A stretch of 64,000 nt of DNA from Vibrio pomeroyi (GTDB taxonomy: Bacteria; Pseudomonadota; Gammaproteobacteria; Enterobacterales; Vibrionaceae), in the NCBI GenBank assembly GCA_041879425.1, contig CP090854.1, positions 2,604,001-2,668,000 of the forward strand, in the 5' to 3' direction. A program made the translations under genes and the position numbers. Shown piece by piece: positions 53,677 through 61,398 of the stretch. The notes under the pieces are model-generated. The model was given only the letters and a program-made list of their open reading frames with translations. It was not told the origin of the DNA and made no database searches. Every line of letters begins with the position of its first letter. The stretch's first letter is position 1.

Positions 53677-53990
53677 TGGCACGCCCTGTAGGATTCGAAC
53701 CTACGACCACATCCTTCATCACACTATAGCTTTCGCTACCACCTATAGAGGCTTTGTGCGCTGGACTATCCCTTTACCATAGCTTTTAAAGCTTTAGGTA
53801 GACGCCGTCTAGTCTCTACACCTTCCCAGTATAACTGGGCTTGGCTCGGGATTGCCAACTCGTAAAAGTAAGGTTTCCCCGAATTTGACGTCTTACACTC
53901 TTATCGTTTCCAAAAAGAGGCCCAACCTGAATGCTAGTATAAACTAGCCAATTAGAAGGGACGTGCTCTATCCAGCTGAGCTAAGGGCGC
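53677..53990 (-). tRNA. Replacement tRNA-Arg(UCU) gene, interrupted by a group I intron
   Basis: Exon 1 is 53,954-53,990 (37 nt) and exon 2 is 53,677-53,716 (40 nt); joined they make a 77-nt tRNA with encoded CCA. Acceptor GCGCCCT/AGGGCGT (one G-U at 1:72), D arm GCTC/GAGC, anticodon stem CGTCC/GGATG, loop CTTCTAA with anticodon TCT, T stem GTAGG/CCTAC and loop TTCGAAT are all intact. It is identical to the split host copy except for one swapped pair in the T stem. It lies wholly within the island and has its own promoter and terminator. Confidence 0.92.
53717..53953 (-). ncRNA. Group I self-splicing intron (IC3-like) in tRNA-Arg(UCU)
   Basis: A 237-nt intron between U36 of the anticodon and A37. 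The preceding base is U and the last intron base is G, as required for group I splicing. The conserved elements occur in order on the minus strand: P (AATTCGGGGAAACC, 53,872-53,885), Q (CAATCCCGAGCCAAG, 53,840-53,854), R (GGTGTAGAGACTAGACGGCG, 53,803-53,822) and S (AAGGGATAGTCCAG, 53,761-53,774). These match closely the small tRNA introns of Azoarcus and other bacteria (subgroup IC3). There is no homing endonuclease frame. Confidence 0.93.
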
Positions 53991-54006
53991 ATTATTTAGT
54001 TCTTAA

Positions 54007-54035
54007 ACTATAACTAGTTAAAAAACGAAATTCAA
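54007..54035 (-). promoter_or_regulatory. Promoter of the replacement tRNA-Arg
   Basis: On the minus strand TTGAAT (54,030-54,035), 17 bases, TATAGT (54,007-54,012), with the tRNA 5' end 17 bases downstream of the -10. This is a near-consensus sigma-70 promoter inside the island, so the tRNA does not depend on outside transcription. Confidence 0.8.
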
Positions 54036-54055
54036 ATTGTTTTTCGTTTGGCCTT

Positions 54056-54114
54056 CATTGCACCAAACTTGGTATCACGACCGCTTTGCAAACTTGCCAG
54101 TTCATTACACCAGA
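54056..54114. other. Right subterminal motifs
   Basis: CATTGCACC at 54,056-54,064 and the variant CATTACACC at 54,103-54,111 lie in the last 75 bases of the element, the second immediately inside the terminal repeat. They correspond to the arms of the left palindrome at 29,993-30,021. Confidence 0.6.
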
Positions 54115-54130
54115 ATTAACCTAATATAAG
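54115..54130 (-). repeat. Right terminal inverted repeat
   Basis: ATTAACCTAATATAAG, the exact inverse of the left end. It is followed directly by AACC and the tRNA 5' fragment. Confidence 0.9.
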
Positions 54131-54186
54131 AACCTTCGACCACATCCTTAGAAGGGACGTGCTCTATCCAGCTGAGCTAAGGGCGC
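54131..54186 (-). pseudogene. 5' fragment of the disrupted tRNA-Arg(UCU)
   Basis: The first 56-57 bases of the resident tRNA: acceptor strand, D arm, anticodon arm with TCT, and T-stem strand GAAGG, ending in the T loop. No intron is present here. The host promoter in front of it is intact, so a truncated RNA may still be made. The remaining 3' part is 24 kb away at 29,855-29,879. Confidence 0.93.
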
Positions 54187-54199
54187 GCTACAGGAACGA

Positions 54200-54227
54200 A
54201 TTATACGAATTCGAATCAGTAAAGCAA
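54200..54227 (-). promoter_or_regulatory. Original host promoter of tRNA-Arg(UCU)
   Basis: On the minus strand TTGCTT (54,222-54,227), 16 bases, TATAAT (54,200-54,205), with the tRNA 5' end 14 bases downstream. It now drives only the truncated tRNA fragment. Confidence 0.7.
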
Positions 54228-54397
54228 CGGCTTTATGTAACATTCTGATCTAAGTGAGTAAAAAAAGGGCAACAAACATATAAGTGTTGGAAAATAGACC
54301 AAAGCAAACGTTTGCTTGATGGTAATCAAAAAGATTTTCTGGAATAATGCGCCAAAAACATCAGCCACTAACTTGAATATCAATACTAAGGAAATTC

Positions 54398-55255
54398 ATG
54401 ACTGCTCAAAATATTGATGGAAAGCTAATTTCTCAAACGGTTCGCTCTGAAGTTGCTGCACGTGTAAAAGCTCGTACTGAAGCTGGATTACGCGCTCCGG
54501 GCCTAGCGGTTGTTTTAGTGGGTGAAGACCCTGCTTCTCAGGTTTACGTTGGAAGTAAGCGTAAAGCGTGTGAAGAAGTTGGCTTCGTATCTAAATCTTA
54601 CGATTTGCCAGCCACTGCGACAGAAGATGAACTGTTAACATTAGTAGACCAACTGAACCAAGATCCAGAGATTGACGGTATTCTGGTTCAACTGCCTCTA
54701 CCAGCAGGAATTGATAGCACTCACGTTCTTGAGCGCATCACGCCAGAGAAAGACGTTGATGGCTTCCACCCATACAATGTTGGCCGTTTGGCTCAGCGTA
54801 TGCCTAAGCTTCGCTCTTGTACACCAAAAGGCATCATCACGCTGCTTGACCGTTACAACATCGACTTACGTGGTAAGCACGCGGTTGTTGTTGGCGCATC
54901 AAACATCGTAGGTCGTCCAATGACCCTAGAATTGCTTCTAGCGGGTTGTACAACAACGACGTGTCACCGTTTTACCAAAGACCTTGAAGACCACGTGCGT
55001 CAAGCAGACGTTGTTGTGGTTGCCGTTGGTAAGCCTAACTTCATTCCGGGTGCTTGGATTAAGAAAGGTGCCGTTGTGGTCGATGTTGGTATCAACCGTT
55101 TAGAATCTGGCAAGCTTGTGGGCGACGTTGAATACGATGTCGCGAAAGAAAGCGCAAGCTTCATCACGCCAGTACCAGGTGGTGTTGGTCCAATGACGGT
55201 TGCGAGCCTAATCGAAAACACCATGATCGCTTGTGAGCAATTTCACTCTAAGTAA
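54398..55255 (+). CDS. folD: Methylenetetrahydrofolate dehydrogenase/cyclohydrolase
   Basis: Bifunctional one-carbon enzyme interconverting methylene-, methenyl- and formyl-THF (285 aa). It has the catalytic Lys region [28 protein letters not shown], the nucleotide loop [18 protein letters not shown] and the C-terminal [18 protein letters not shown]. It is divergent from the resident tRNA-Arg gene, and folD beside tRNA-Arg is a recurrent insertion neighbourhood in gammaproteobacteria. Confidence 0.97.
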   Translation: MTAQNIDGKLISQTVRSEVAARVKARTEAGLRAPGLAVVLVGEDPASQVYVGSKRKACEEVGFVSKSYDLPATATEDELLTLVDQLNQDPEIDGILVQLPLPAGIDSTHVLERITPEKDVDGFHPYNVGRLAQRMPKLRSCTPKGIITLLDRYNIDLRGKHAVVVGASNIVGRPMTLELLLAGCTTTTCHRFTKDLEDHVRQADVVVVAVGKPNFIPGAWIKKGAVVVDVGINRLESGKLVGDVEYDVAKESASFITPVPGGVGPMTVASLIENTMIACEQFHSK

Positions 55256-55384
55256 TCTGCGAACGACAAATCTGCGAATGACAGTATAAATGGAAAGCCG
55301 CAACGTGAAGAACGTTGCGTCTTTTTTGATATCAAGCGATTCGTTTTAGATACAAAACTAATCGCTTTTGATAAAGAGGACTCG

Positions 55385-57199
55385 CTATTTGTCTGGAGTC
55401 TCAACTTTTTCTGTCTGGTCTGACGGTGGCAACAAACTGATGATCTCACACTCCGTTGATATCAGTTTTTCCAGTTCAGAACCTTGTGTAATTAAGCGAA
55501 AGTCACCGTTAGTAATCACACCCAGTAGAATCGCTTTCGGGTACAGAGTATTAAACTCATTAAGGTCAAATGCCTCGGTTAAACCTGTGCTCTTAATTTG
55601 ACTGCCTTGTGCCATTAACGAATTAAGCTTGGAGTAGGTAATCCCTTCCGAAAACAAACTTCGATTACCATCGCGACTCACTTGATGCCTTTCATGCTTA
55701 GTCCCTGACGATTCAAGCTCAAACACCTTATTGGCACCAAACTCGTCTTGGTAATGCATGCTGACTAACGGGTTGGTTTGACGATAAGGCGAGACGATCA
55801 TCGCACGCCCTATCCCGTCCAATTCCAGGTTATTTTCGGCATGGCTTGAGGCTGGGTTGCCAAAATAGACATTCAAATTATCCATCCTCGCCAAACGAAT
55901 GCTCTCCCAGTTTGTATCGGCAAGCATACTATTGATATTGTGAGTCGCTAGCACCTTGGCAAACTGTCTTGCGAAGTGAGTTGCGCCAAAGAAGAGCACC
56001 CCTTGCGCTTTCTCTTGAGTCACACCTAACCTTCTCGCCCACCAGCTCGCGGTTAAGCTCTGAATCACAACCGTACCAATAATGACTAAGAACACCATTG
56101 GCACGAGCAGATCTGCCCCCTCAATCAATTGCTTTTCTTGCAGTTTAATCGCGAACAGAGAAGAAACCGCGGCCGCAACGATCCCACGAGGTGCCATCCA
56201 ACTCAAAAACCATTTATCTGCCGAGGTAAGATCCGTGCCGATCCCGCTGATCCACACACTTAACGGGCGAGCCACCAGCATAACCACCGCTAATAAACCA
56301 ATACCGCCCCAACCTATCGAGAGGAAAGTCCCCGAATCGAGTCGACTGGCTAGCAAAATAAACAACGCAGAAATGAGTAATACGGTCAGGGTTTCTTTGA
56401 ATTCGATGATGTCTTCGATATCCAAGCCTTTCACATTGGCAAGCCAGATCCCCATGATGGTCACGGTTAGCAAGCCCGACTCTTCACTCAAGTCATTAGA
56501 AAACGAGAACGCCGCCAACATTAGGGTCAGCACCGCCACATTACGTAAATAGTGAGGCACCCAATGCCCTTGCAGCATCTTGGCAATCAAATGGCCACCA
56601 ATGATCCCTAAGCCTAAACCAATGGCTAAGGTTAGCCCCAGAGCTGAAAGTACATGCCCTGTCGGGTCGGCAGAGGAGACTATGTATTCATAAACCAGTA
56701 CCGCAAACAGAGCGCCAATGGGATCAATCACTATCCCCTCCCATCGCAAGATACTGCCTAGAGAAGACTTAGGCTGAATACTGCGAAGCATAGGGACAAT
56801 CACTGTCGGCCCGGTCACCACCACCAAGGCACCAAACAGTGCGGCTAACGGCCAGCTGAAATCCACAAAATAGTAAGCACCGACAACAATGCATGCCCAT
56901 GTAATCAACATGCCGAAACTCACGAGGTGAGTCACCATCCGGCCGTGGCCTCTAATTTCCTTAAAGTTCAGGGTCAATGCGCCTTCAAACAGAATGATGG
57001 CAACACCTAATGAAATCAGCGGAAATAGAACATCACCGAAAATAACATCGGGATTAAGGATATTTAAACCGGGGCCTAACAACAGACCAACGATGAGAAG
57101 AGGGAGAATCGCGGGAAGACGCAAACGCCAGCCGAGTAGCTGACAAGCTAACGACAAGAGTCCAATTAACGCCAAAGAAGAAGTAATCGACAAATCCAT
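55385..57199 (-). CDS. CPA-type Na+(K+)/H+ antiporter with C-terminal nucleotide-binding-like domain
   Basis: Monovalent cation:proton antiporter of 604 aa. The first 400 residues contain 12 or so membrane helices, with the family core GALVVVTGPTVIVPMLRSI and WMAPRGIVAAAVSSLFAI. A soluble Rossmann-like region (GVLFFGATHFARQFAKVLATHNINSML...) resembles an RCK/TrkA-N domain, though GxGxxG is degenerate. The ATG at 57199 (MDLSITSSLALIG) is chosen; a start at 57256 adds 19 residues. Ion preference is unknown. Confidence 0.87.
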   Translation of the reverse strand: MDLSITSSLALIGLLSLACQLLGWRLRLPAILPLLIVGLLLGPGLNILNPDVIFGDVLFPLISLGVAIILFEGALTLNFKEIRGHGRMVTHLVSFGMLITWACIVVGAYYFVDFSWPLAALFGALVVVTGPTVIVPMLRSIQPKSSLGSILRWEGIVIDPIGALFAVLVYEYIVSSADPTGHVLSALGLTLAIGLGLGIIGGHLIAKMLQGHWVPHYLRNVAVLTLMLAAFSFSNDLSEESGLLTVTIMGIWLANVKGLDIEDIIEFKETLTVLLISALFILLASRLDSGTFLSIGWGGIGLLAVVMLVARPLSVWISGIGTDLTSADKWFLSWMAPRGIVAAAVSSLFAIKLQEKQLIEGADLLVPMVFLVIIGTVVIQSLTASWWARRLGVTQEKAQGVLFFGATHFARQFAKVLATHNINSMLADTNWESIRLARMDNLNVYFGNPASSHAENNLELDGIGRAMIVSPYRQTNPLVSMHYQDEFGANKVFELESSGTKHERHQVSRDGNRSLFSEGITYSKLNSLMAQGSQIKSTGLTEAFDLNEFNTLYPKAILLGVITNGDFRLITQGSELEKLISTECEIISLLPPSDQTEKVETPDK

Positions 57200-57382
57200 T
57201 TGTGCCCCTAAAAATTTGTACCACACCCTGTGATACAAACCTATTTGCTGAAACAAGAAAGCCTACGTCATTAAACTATAGGCTCTCTTTTTCGTGCTAA
57301 CCGAATATTATTGTGATTAATCAGTTACTTTACTATGGGGAAATAAAGTGACTGACTCATCCACTCGGTACTTATCATCTAA

Positions 57383-58582
57383 CTACAGAGAAAGTACCAC
57401 ACCAGCAATCGCTGCACTCATTAGGTTAGCAAACACACCTGCACAAATTGCTTTAAAGCCGTATTGTGAGATGAAAGAGCGACGCTCTGGTACCAAGCTG
57501 CCCAAACCACCAATCAGAATCGCCATTGTTGAGATGTTAGCGAAGCCACACAGTGCGAAGGTAACGATCGCTTGTGAGTGTTCACTTAGCGCTTCTTTAG
57601 CATCCATTAGCTGGATGAAGGCCACGAACTCGTTCACGACAATCTTGTTACCTATCAGTGAGCCTGCAACCACAGCCTCAGACCATGGCACACCAATCAG
57701 CCATGCAACGGGTGCGAACACATAACCTAGGATTAGCTCGAAGCTTAGGTTTACGCCAAACCAGCCACCAACAATACCTAATAAGCCATTCAGCATTGCA
57801 ATCACACTGATAAAGGCTAGAAGTGTCGCACCCACCGCAACGGCAATACGAAGTCCAGACATAGCCCCATCTGCCATTGCCTCAACTACGTTTGTTGCTC
57901 GTGGAATTTCAACATCAGACTCAATATTTTCTTGAGCGTCATCTGCGCTACCTGGTACTAAGATCTTAGCCATCAATAGACCAGCAGGTGCAGACATGAA
58001 TGCCGCTGCGATCAGGTAGTTTAGATCAACACCTAGCGATGCATAACCGACAAGAGTACCACCAGCAACAGAAGCCAAACCACACACCATCACAGCAAAC
58101 AGTTGTGAATCTGTCATGTGCTTCAAGTAAGGTTTAACTACCAATGGTGCTTCAATCATGCCCACAAAGATGTTCGCTGTTGCAGACAATGATTCTGCAC
58201 GGCCTGTGCCCAAGAACTTCTGCAGCGCGCCACCGATAAGGTTGATCACCTTTGGCATAAAGCCGATGTGGTACAAACCCGAGATCAGTGCAGAGAAAAA
58301 GATAATGATGCCCAGAACGTTAATCGCGAAAACGAAACCGTTATTCGTAAGGCCACCAAATAGGAAGTGAATCCCTTCTTGACCGTAGTTGATCAAGCTA
58401 GATACCGCACCTGTGGCTGCATTCAACGCTTCTTTACCCATTGGTACATATAGAACCAACAGCGCGAATGAGATTTGTAATAAGAAAGCCAAAGAGACTG
58501 TTCTTAGTGGAATATTTTTTCTGTCCGTAGATAGTAACCAAGCGGCAACTAAAATAGTGATAATTCCAAGTAGCGAAGCCAT
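57383..58582 (-). CDS. nupC: NupC-type concentrative nucleoside transporter
   Basis: Proton- or sodium-driven nucleoside importer of the CNT family (399 aa). N-terminal helices are followed by ATANIFVGMIEAPLVVKPYL (substrate loop), the gate region VCGLASVAGGTLVGYASLGVD and the C-terminal VVAGSLIGNKIVVNEFVAFI...CGFANISTMAILIGGLG. The ATG at 58582 gives the usual NupC length. No regulatory site could be assigned in the upstream region (58,592-58,787). Confidence 0.93.
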   Translation of the reverse strand: MASLLGIITILVAAWLLSTDRKNIPLRTVSLAFLLQISFALLVLYVPMGKEALNAATGAVSSLINYGQEGIHFLFGGLTNNGFVFAINVLGIIIFFSALISGLYHIGFMPKVINLIGGALQKFLGTGRAESLSATANIFVGMIEAPLVVKPYLKHMTDSQLFAVMVCGLASVAGGTLVGYASLGVDLNYLIAAAFMSAPAGLLMAKILVPGSADDAQENIESDVEIPRATNVVEAMADGAMSGLRIAVAVGATLLAFISVIAMLNGLLGIVGGWFGVNLSFELILGYVFAPVAWLIGVPWSEAVVAGSLIGNKIVVNEFVAFIQLMDAKEALSEHSQAIVTFALCGFANISTMAILIGGLGSLVPERRSFISQYGFKAICAGVFANLMSAAIAGVVLSL

Positions 58583-58787
58583 GTGCGTCAACCTAAAAGT
58601 TGTAGATAGGAAAGGCGACGCATTCTATAGAGGAAATCGTTTGCGGCAAGTGGCGGTTGTTAACGTGATGTTGGGGTAATCACCTTTAAGTAATGATATA
58701 AATTAAGTTATTGAATTTTAATAATTAAGTTTGATTAAAAACCATACTTTTTCCATATAGAAATTATATTTATAGATTTGGAAACAG

Positions 58788-59732
58788 TTAACGATGCAGT
58801 TCAACGCAAGTTTTCAGGTTTTCATCCCAGTATGTCGGCGATCCGATATGATCTTTGATGAACTCAATCACCGCAGAAAGCTTCTTCGGCATGTTCTTTC
58901 GACTCGGATACACAGCATAAAATGGCATTAATTGGCTAGCTCGCCATTCCGGCAAAACTTGGATTAATTTGCCCGTTCTAAACTCTTCTTTTACTAGGTA
59001 AGTTGCTAAGTAAGCCACGCCCCATCCTGATACGGCTGCGTCTCGCACTGCCTCAGCTAAATCCACCGAGTAATCACCCGCTACTTTAACGCTAAGATTC
59101 TCTTGGCCATTATCAAACGCCCAAGATGTGTAATCTCGTTCACGGCTGCGATAGATAAGGCAGTTATGGTCAATGAGATCAGAAGGCACATGTGGAGTCC
59201 CCGCTTTAATCAGATAATCCGGCGATGCTGCCACCACAAATTGGCTGTCCGCTAATCGCTGCGCAATGTAACCTTCGGGCAAATCTTCGTTATTGGTGAT
59301 CCAGAGATCCAATCGCTCTTCAATCATATCCACTTTGTAATCGAACAAGTGAACCTCGATTCTAAGCTGAGGATAAAGCTGTCTGAGCTGATCAATCGCA
59401 GGAATGATATGTAAAGTGCCAAATGACTGTGACAACCCAACACGCAATATTCCAGAAATGTCATCACGCTGGCTGTCCATATCCATTTGAGCCGCTTTTA
59501 CCGTGTTGAACAGCTGTTCACAGTGCTGATAGAACACTTCTCCGGCTTCGGTCAGCGTTAGGCTACGTGTGGTTCGTTGTACCAACTTGATGCCGATTGA
59601 GTCTTCAAGCAAAGCAACTTGCTTACTGATGTGAGACACCGAAACGTTCAAGCTTTTTGCAGCACTGGTAAAGCCTTCATACTTAATTAACGCATGGAAT
59701 ATCACCATCTGTGCAGCTCTATCTGTTAGCAC
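58788..59732 (-). CDS. LysR-family transcription regulator
   Basis: LysR-type regulator of 314 aa. The helix-turn-helix is AAQMVIFHALIKYEGFTSAAKSLNVSVSHISKQVALLEDS, followed by RTTRSLTLTEAG and an effector-binding domain. It is a stand-alone gene upstream of nupC on the same strand, separated by about 200 bases. Its targets are unknown. Confidence 0.9.
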   Translation of the reverse strand: MLTDRAAQMVIFHALIKYEGFTSAAKSLNVSVSHISKQVALLEDSIGIKLVQRTTRSLTLTEAGEVFYQHCEQLFNTVKAAQMDMDSQRDDISGILRVGLSQSFGTLHIIPAIDQLRQLYPQLRIEVHLFDYKVDMIEERLDLWITNNEDLPEGYIAQRLADSQFVVAASPDYLIKAGTPHVPSDLIDHNCLIYRSRERDYTSWAFDNGQENLSVKVAGDYSVDLAEAVRDAAVSGWGVAYLATYLVKEEFRTGKLIQVLPEWRASQLMPFYAVYPSRKNMPKKLSAVIEFIKDHIGSPTYWDENLKTCVELHR

Positions 59733-59766
59733 GAGGCCACCTTCTTAAATCTCTGAAATATAAACT

Positions 59767-59790
59767 AAAAAGGACTCCGAAGAGTCCTTT
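59767..59790. terminator. Terminator after mltB
   Basis: AAAGGACTC and GAGTCCTTT with a CGAA loop, flanked by A- and T-rich sequence. Confidence 0.78.
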
Positions 59791-59859
59791 AGTTCGTTCT
59801 GCCTATGGTAGGCCAATTGCTATCAAAGCAAGCTAAATCTATTAATCAAATTAGGTCGA

Positions 59860-60858
59860 TTAATCAAACTTAATTCTGTCTGCTAGGTGGCTAACTGCCA
59901 AAGCAAAGTAGTAAGAACGATTCCACTTCATTAACACATTGTAGTTGTTGTAAATGAGGTACGAACGACCCGCTTCGTCATCCGGCATAATCAACCAAGC
60001 TTTAATGTCTTCATCAAGTGTCGGCAGTGGGCGATCGTCGTAGCGCTTAATACCGAGTTCAGACCACTCTTTTAAGTACTTCGCTTTGTCTTCAGTTCGG
60101 CCTTGCAAATCAATAGACACGGTTGACGGTACGTGAACCTGACGGCCCCAAGTGTACTTATCATCCCAACCTGATTGGCTAAGGTAATTGGCTGCCGAAG
60201 CAAACACATCTTCTTCAGTGCCCCAGATATCTTTCTTACCGTCGCCATTACCATCAGCGGCAAACGCTAAGAATGAGCTTGGCATAAACTGAGGCTGGCC
60301 CATCGCACCCGCCCAAGAGCCTTTCATCTCTTTTGGTGCTATATGGCCTTGATCAAGAATCTTCAACGCCGCCATTGCTTCGCTACGGAAAAATGCTTCT
60401 CTGCGCCCTTCGTAAGCCATGGTCGTTAGCGCATCGATAACACTGTAGTTACCGGTGAACTTACCAAAGTTACTCTCAACGCCCCATAGCGCGACAATGA
60501 ATCTTGGTTGAACACCATATTCATCACCAATACGCTTTAGCGCTGTGTAATGCTTCTTATAAAGAGAGCGGGCTTGCTTCACTTTCCAATCTGGTACTGC
60601 TCGTGGGATGTATTCATCCAGAGTCAGCTTTTTCTCAGGTTGGTTTTTGTCGGCTTTCACCGCTCTTGGCTTAAACGTTACACCATCAAAGGCTTCATCA
60701 ATGATCGCTTCAGAAACGCCTTCTTCACGGCCTTGTTGCTTTAGTTTTTCTACATATTGTTCGAAGCTCAATTCTTCAGCGTGTACTGAGCTAATGGTCA
60801 GGCTATTACCCAATAGTAATGCTGACACAGCCAATATGGTTTTCGAAAATTTACTCAA
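59860..60858 (-). CDS. mltB: Lytic murein transglycosylase B family
   Basis: Periplasmic peptidoglycan-cleaving enzyme (332 aa). A signal peptide (KTILAVSALLLGNSLTISSVHAEE) lacks the lipobox cysteine of enteric MltB, so it is likely soluble rather than a lipoprotein. The catalytic Glu is in VALWGVESNFGKFTG (about 128). The SLT-2 motifs WAGAMGQPQFMPSSFLAFAADGNGDGKKDIW and ASAANYLSQSGW follow. A GGAGGAG ribosome binding site precedes the ATG. It is next to ycgL on the same strand. Confidence 0.92.
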   Translation of the reverse strand: MSKFSKTILAVSALLLGNSLTISSVHAEELSFEQYVEKLKQQGREEGVSEAIIDEAFDGVTFKPRAVKADKNQPEKKLTLDEYIPRAVPDWKVKQARSLYKKHYTALKRIGDEYGVQPRFIVALWGVESNFGKFTGNYSVIDALTTMAYEGRREAFFRSEAMAALKILDQGHIAPKEMKGSWAGAMGQPQFMPSSFLAFAADGNGDGKKDIWGTEEDVFASAANYLSQSGWDDKYTWGRQVHVPSTVSIDLQGRTEDKAKYLKEWSELGIKRYDDRPLPTLDEDIKAWLIMPDDEAGRSYLIYNNYNVLMKWNRSYYFALAVSHLADRIKFD

Positions 60859-60888
60859 CGATCACTCCTCCTTGAATTGAGGTGGCTA

Positions 60889-61179
60889 TCACTCTTCGTC
60901 TTGAGATTTCTGTTGAGCTTTACGCTCTTTATGAAGCTCAAGTTCGTTAACTGGTGGTGGCGGAACCTGCAAAAAGAAACCATCGGTATTCAGTGATTCT
61001 TTCACTTTTTCGATGTTCACTTGAGCCAGTTTACGGCCATCCATTTTAATTACCATTACAAAACTAGGTTTACCAAACATTTGCATCAATGCGTCAGGAA
61101 CTTGTGAAAAATCATCCTTCTTAGGGATATAAAGGTATGTTCCTTCTTTCTTTGAGCTTTTATATATAGAACACAGCAT
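60889..61179 (-). CDS. ycgL: YcgL domain protein
   Basis: Small protein of 96 aa and unknown function. The YcgL signature [36 protein letters not shown] and the conserved [11 protein letters not shown] are clear. It lies between mltB and minC, the same neighbourhood as in other gammaproteobacteria, and is divergent from minC. Confidence 0.92.
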   Translation of the reverse strand: MLCSIYKSSKKEGTYLYIPKKDDFSQVPDALMQMFGKPSFVMVIKMDGRKLAQVNIEKVKESLNTDGFFLQVPPPPVNELELHKERKAQQKSQDEE

Positions 61180-61398
61180 GACAAACCTTTTAATTGATTA
61201 TGACTACAAAACTCTCACTTGCGAGATCAATAGTTTATGTTAGGGAAATATTGGGAACAAAACGTCCATTTGACAACAAGATTACTTGCTGTGCTTGGTT
61301 TGGGAATATAACATGATAAACCTAGTTTCAGGCAATGCCCTTTATTTTATTGATAAAGAAATTGTACCAATTCGCTATTGAGGTCCTGTAGTTTTTCG

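Larger units (their letters stand above)
29880..54130. mobile_element. Integrative island with GMT-type recombinase trio, inserted in tRNA-Arg(UCU)
   Basis: A 24,251-bp element with 16-bp perfect terminal inverted repeats, flanked by a 4-bp direct repeat (AACC on +; 5 bp if one end base is counted). It carries the recombinase trio at the right end, a serine recombinase/helicase operon, Septu-like and type I restriction genes, a ParB-like gene and a replacement tRNA-Arg. Many genes are closely packed and the Septu pair is notably AT-rich, consistent with separate acquisition. No conjugation, phage structural or relaxase genes are visible. The boundaries are supported by the split tRNA on either side. 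Confidence 0.9.

Noticed and set aside
29880..54130. Island as a prophage or conjugative element
   Set aside because: There are no capsid, tail, lysis, relaxase or type IV secretion genes. The recombinase trio and cargo fit a GMT-type island.
54131..54186. A second functional tRNA at the right boundary
   Set aside because: It lacks the 3' T-stem and acceptor strands, which are 24 kb away. It is only a fragment.
58660..58680. Possible CRP site upstream of nupC (GTGA...TCAC)
   Set aside because: The half-sites are 11 bases apart, while CRP needs 6 between GTGA and TCAC. I do not call it.
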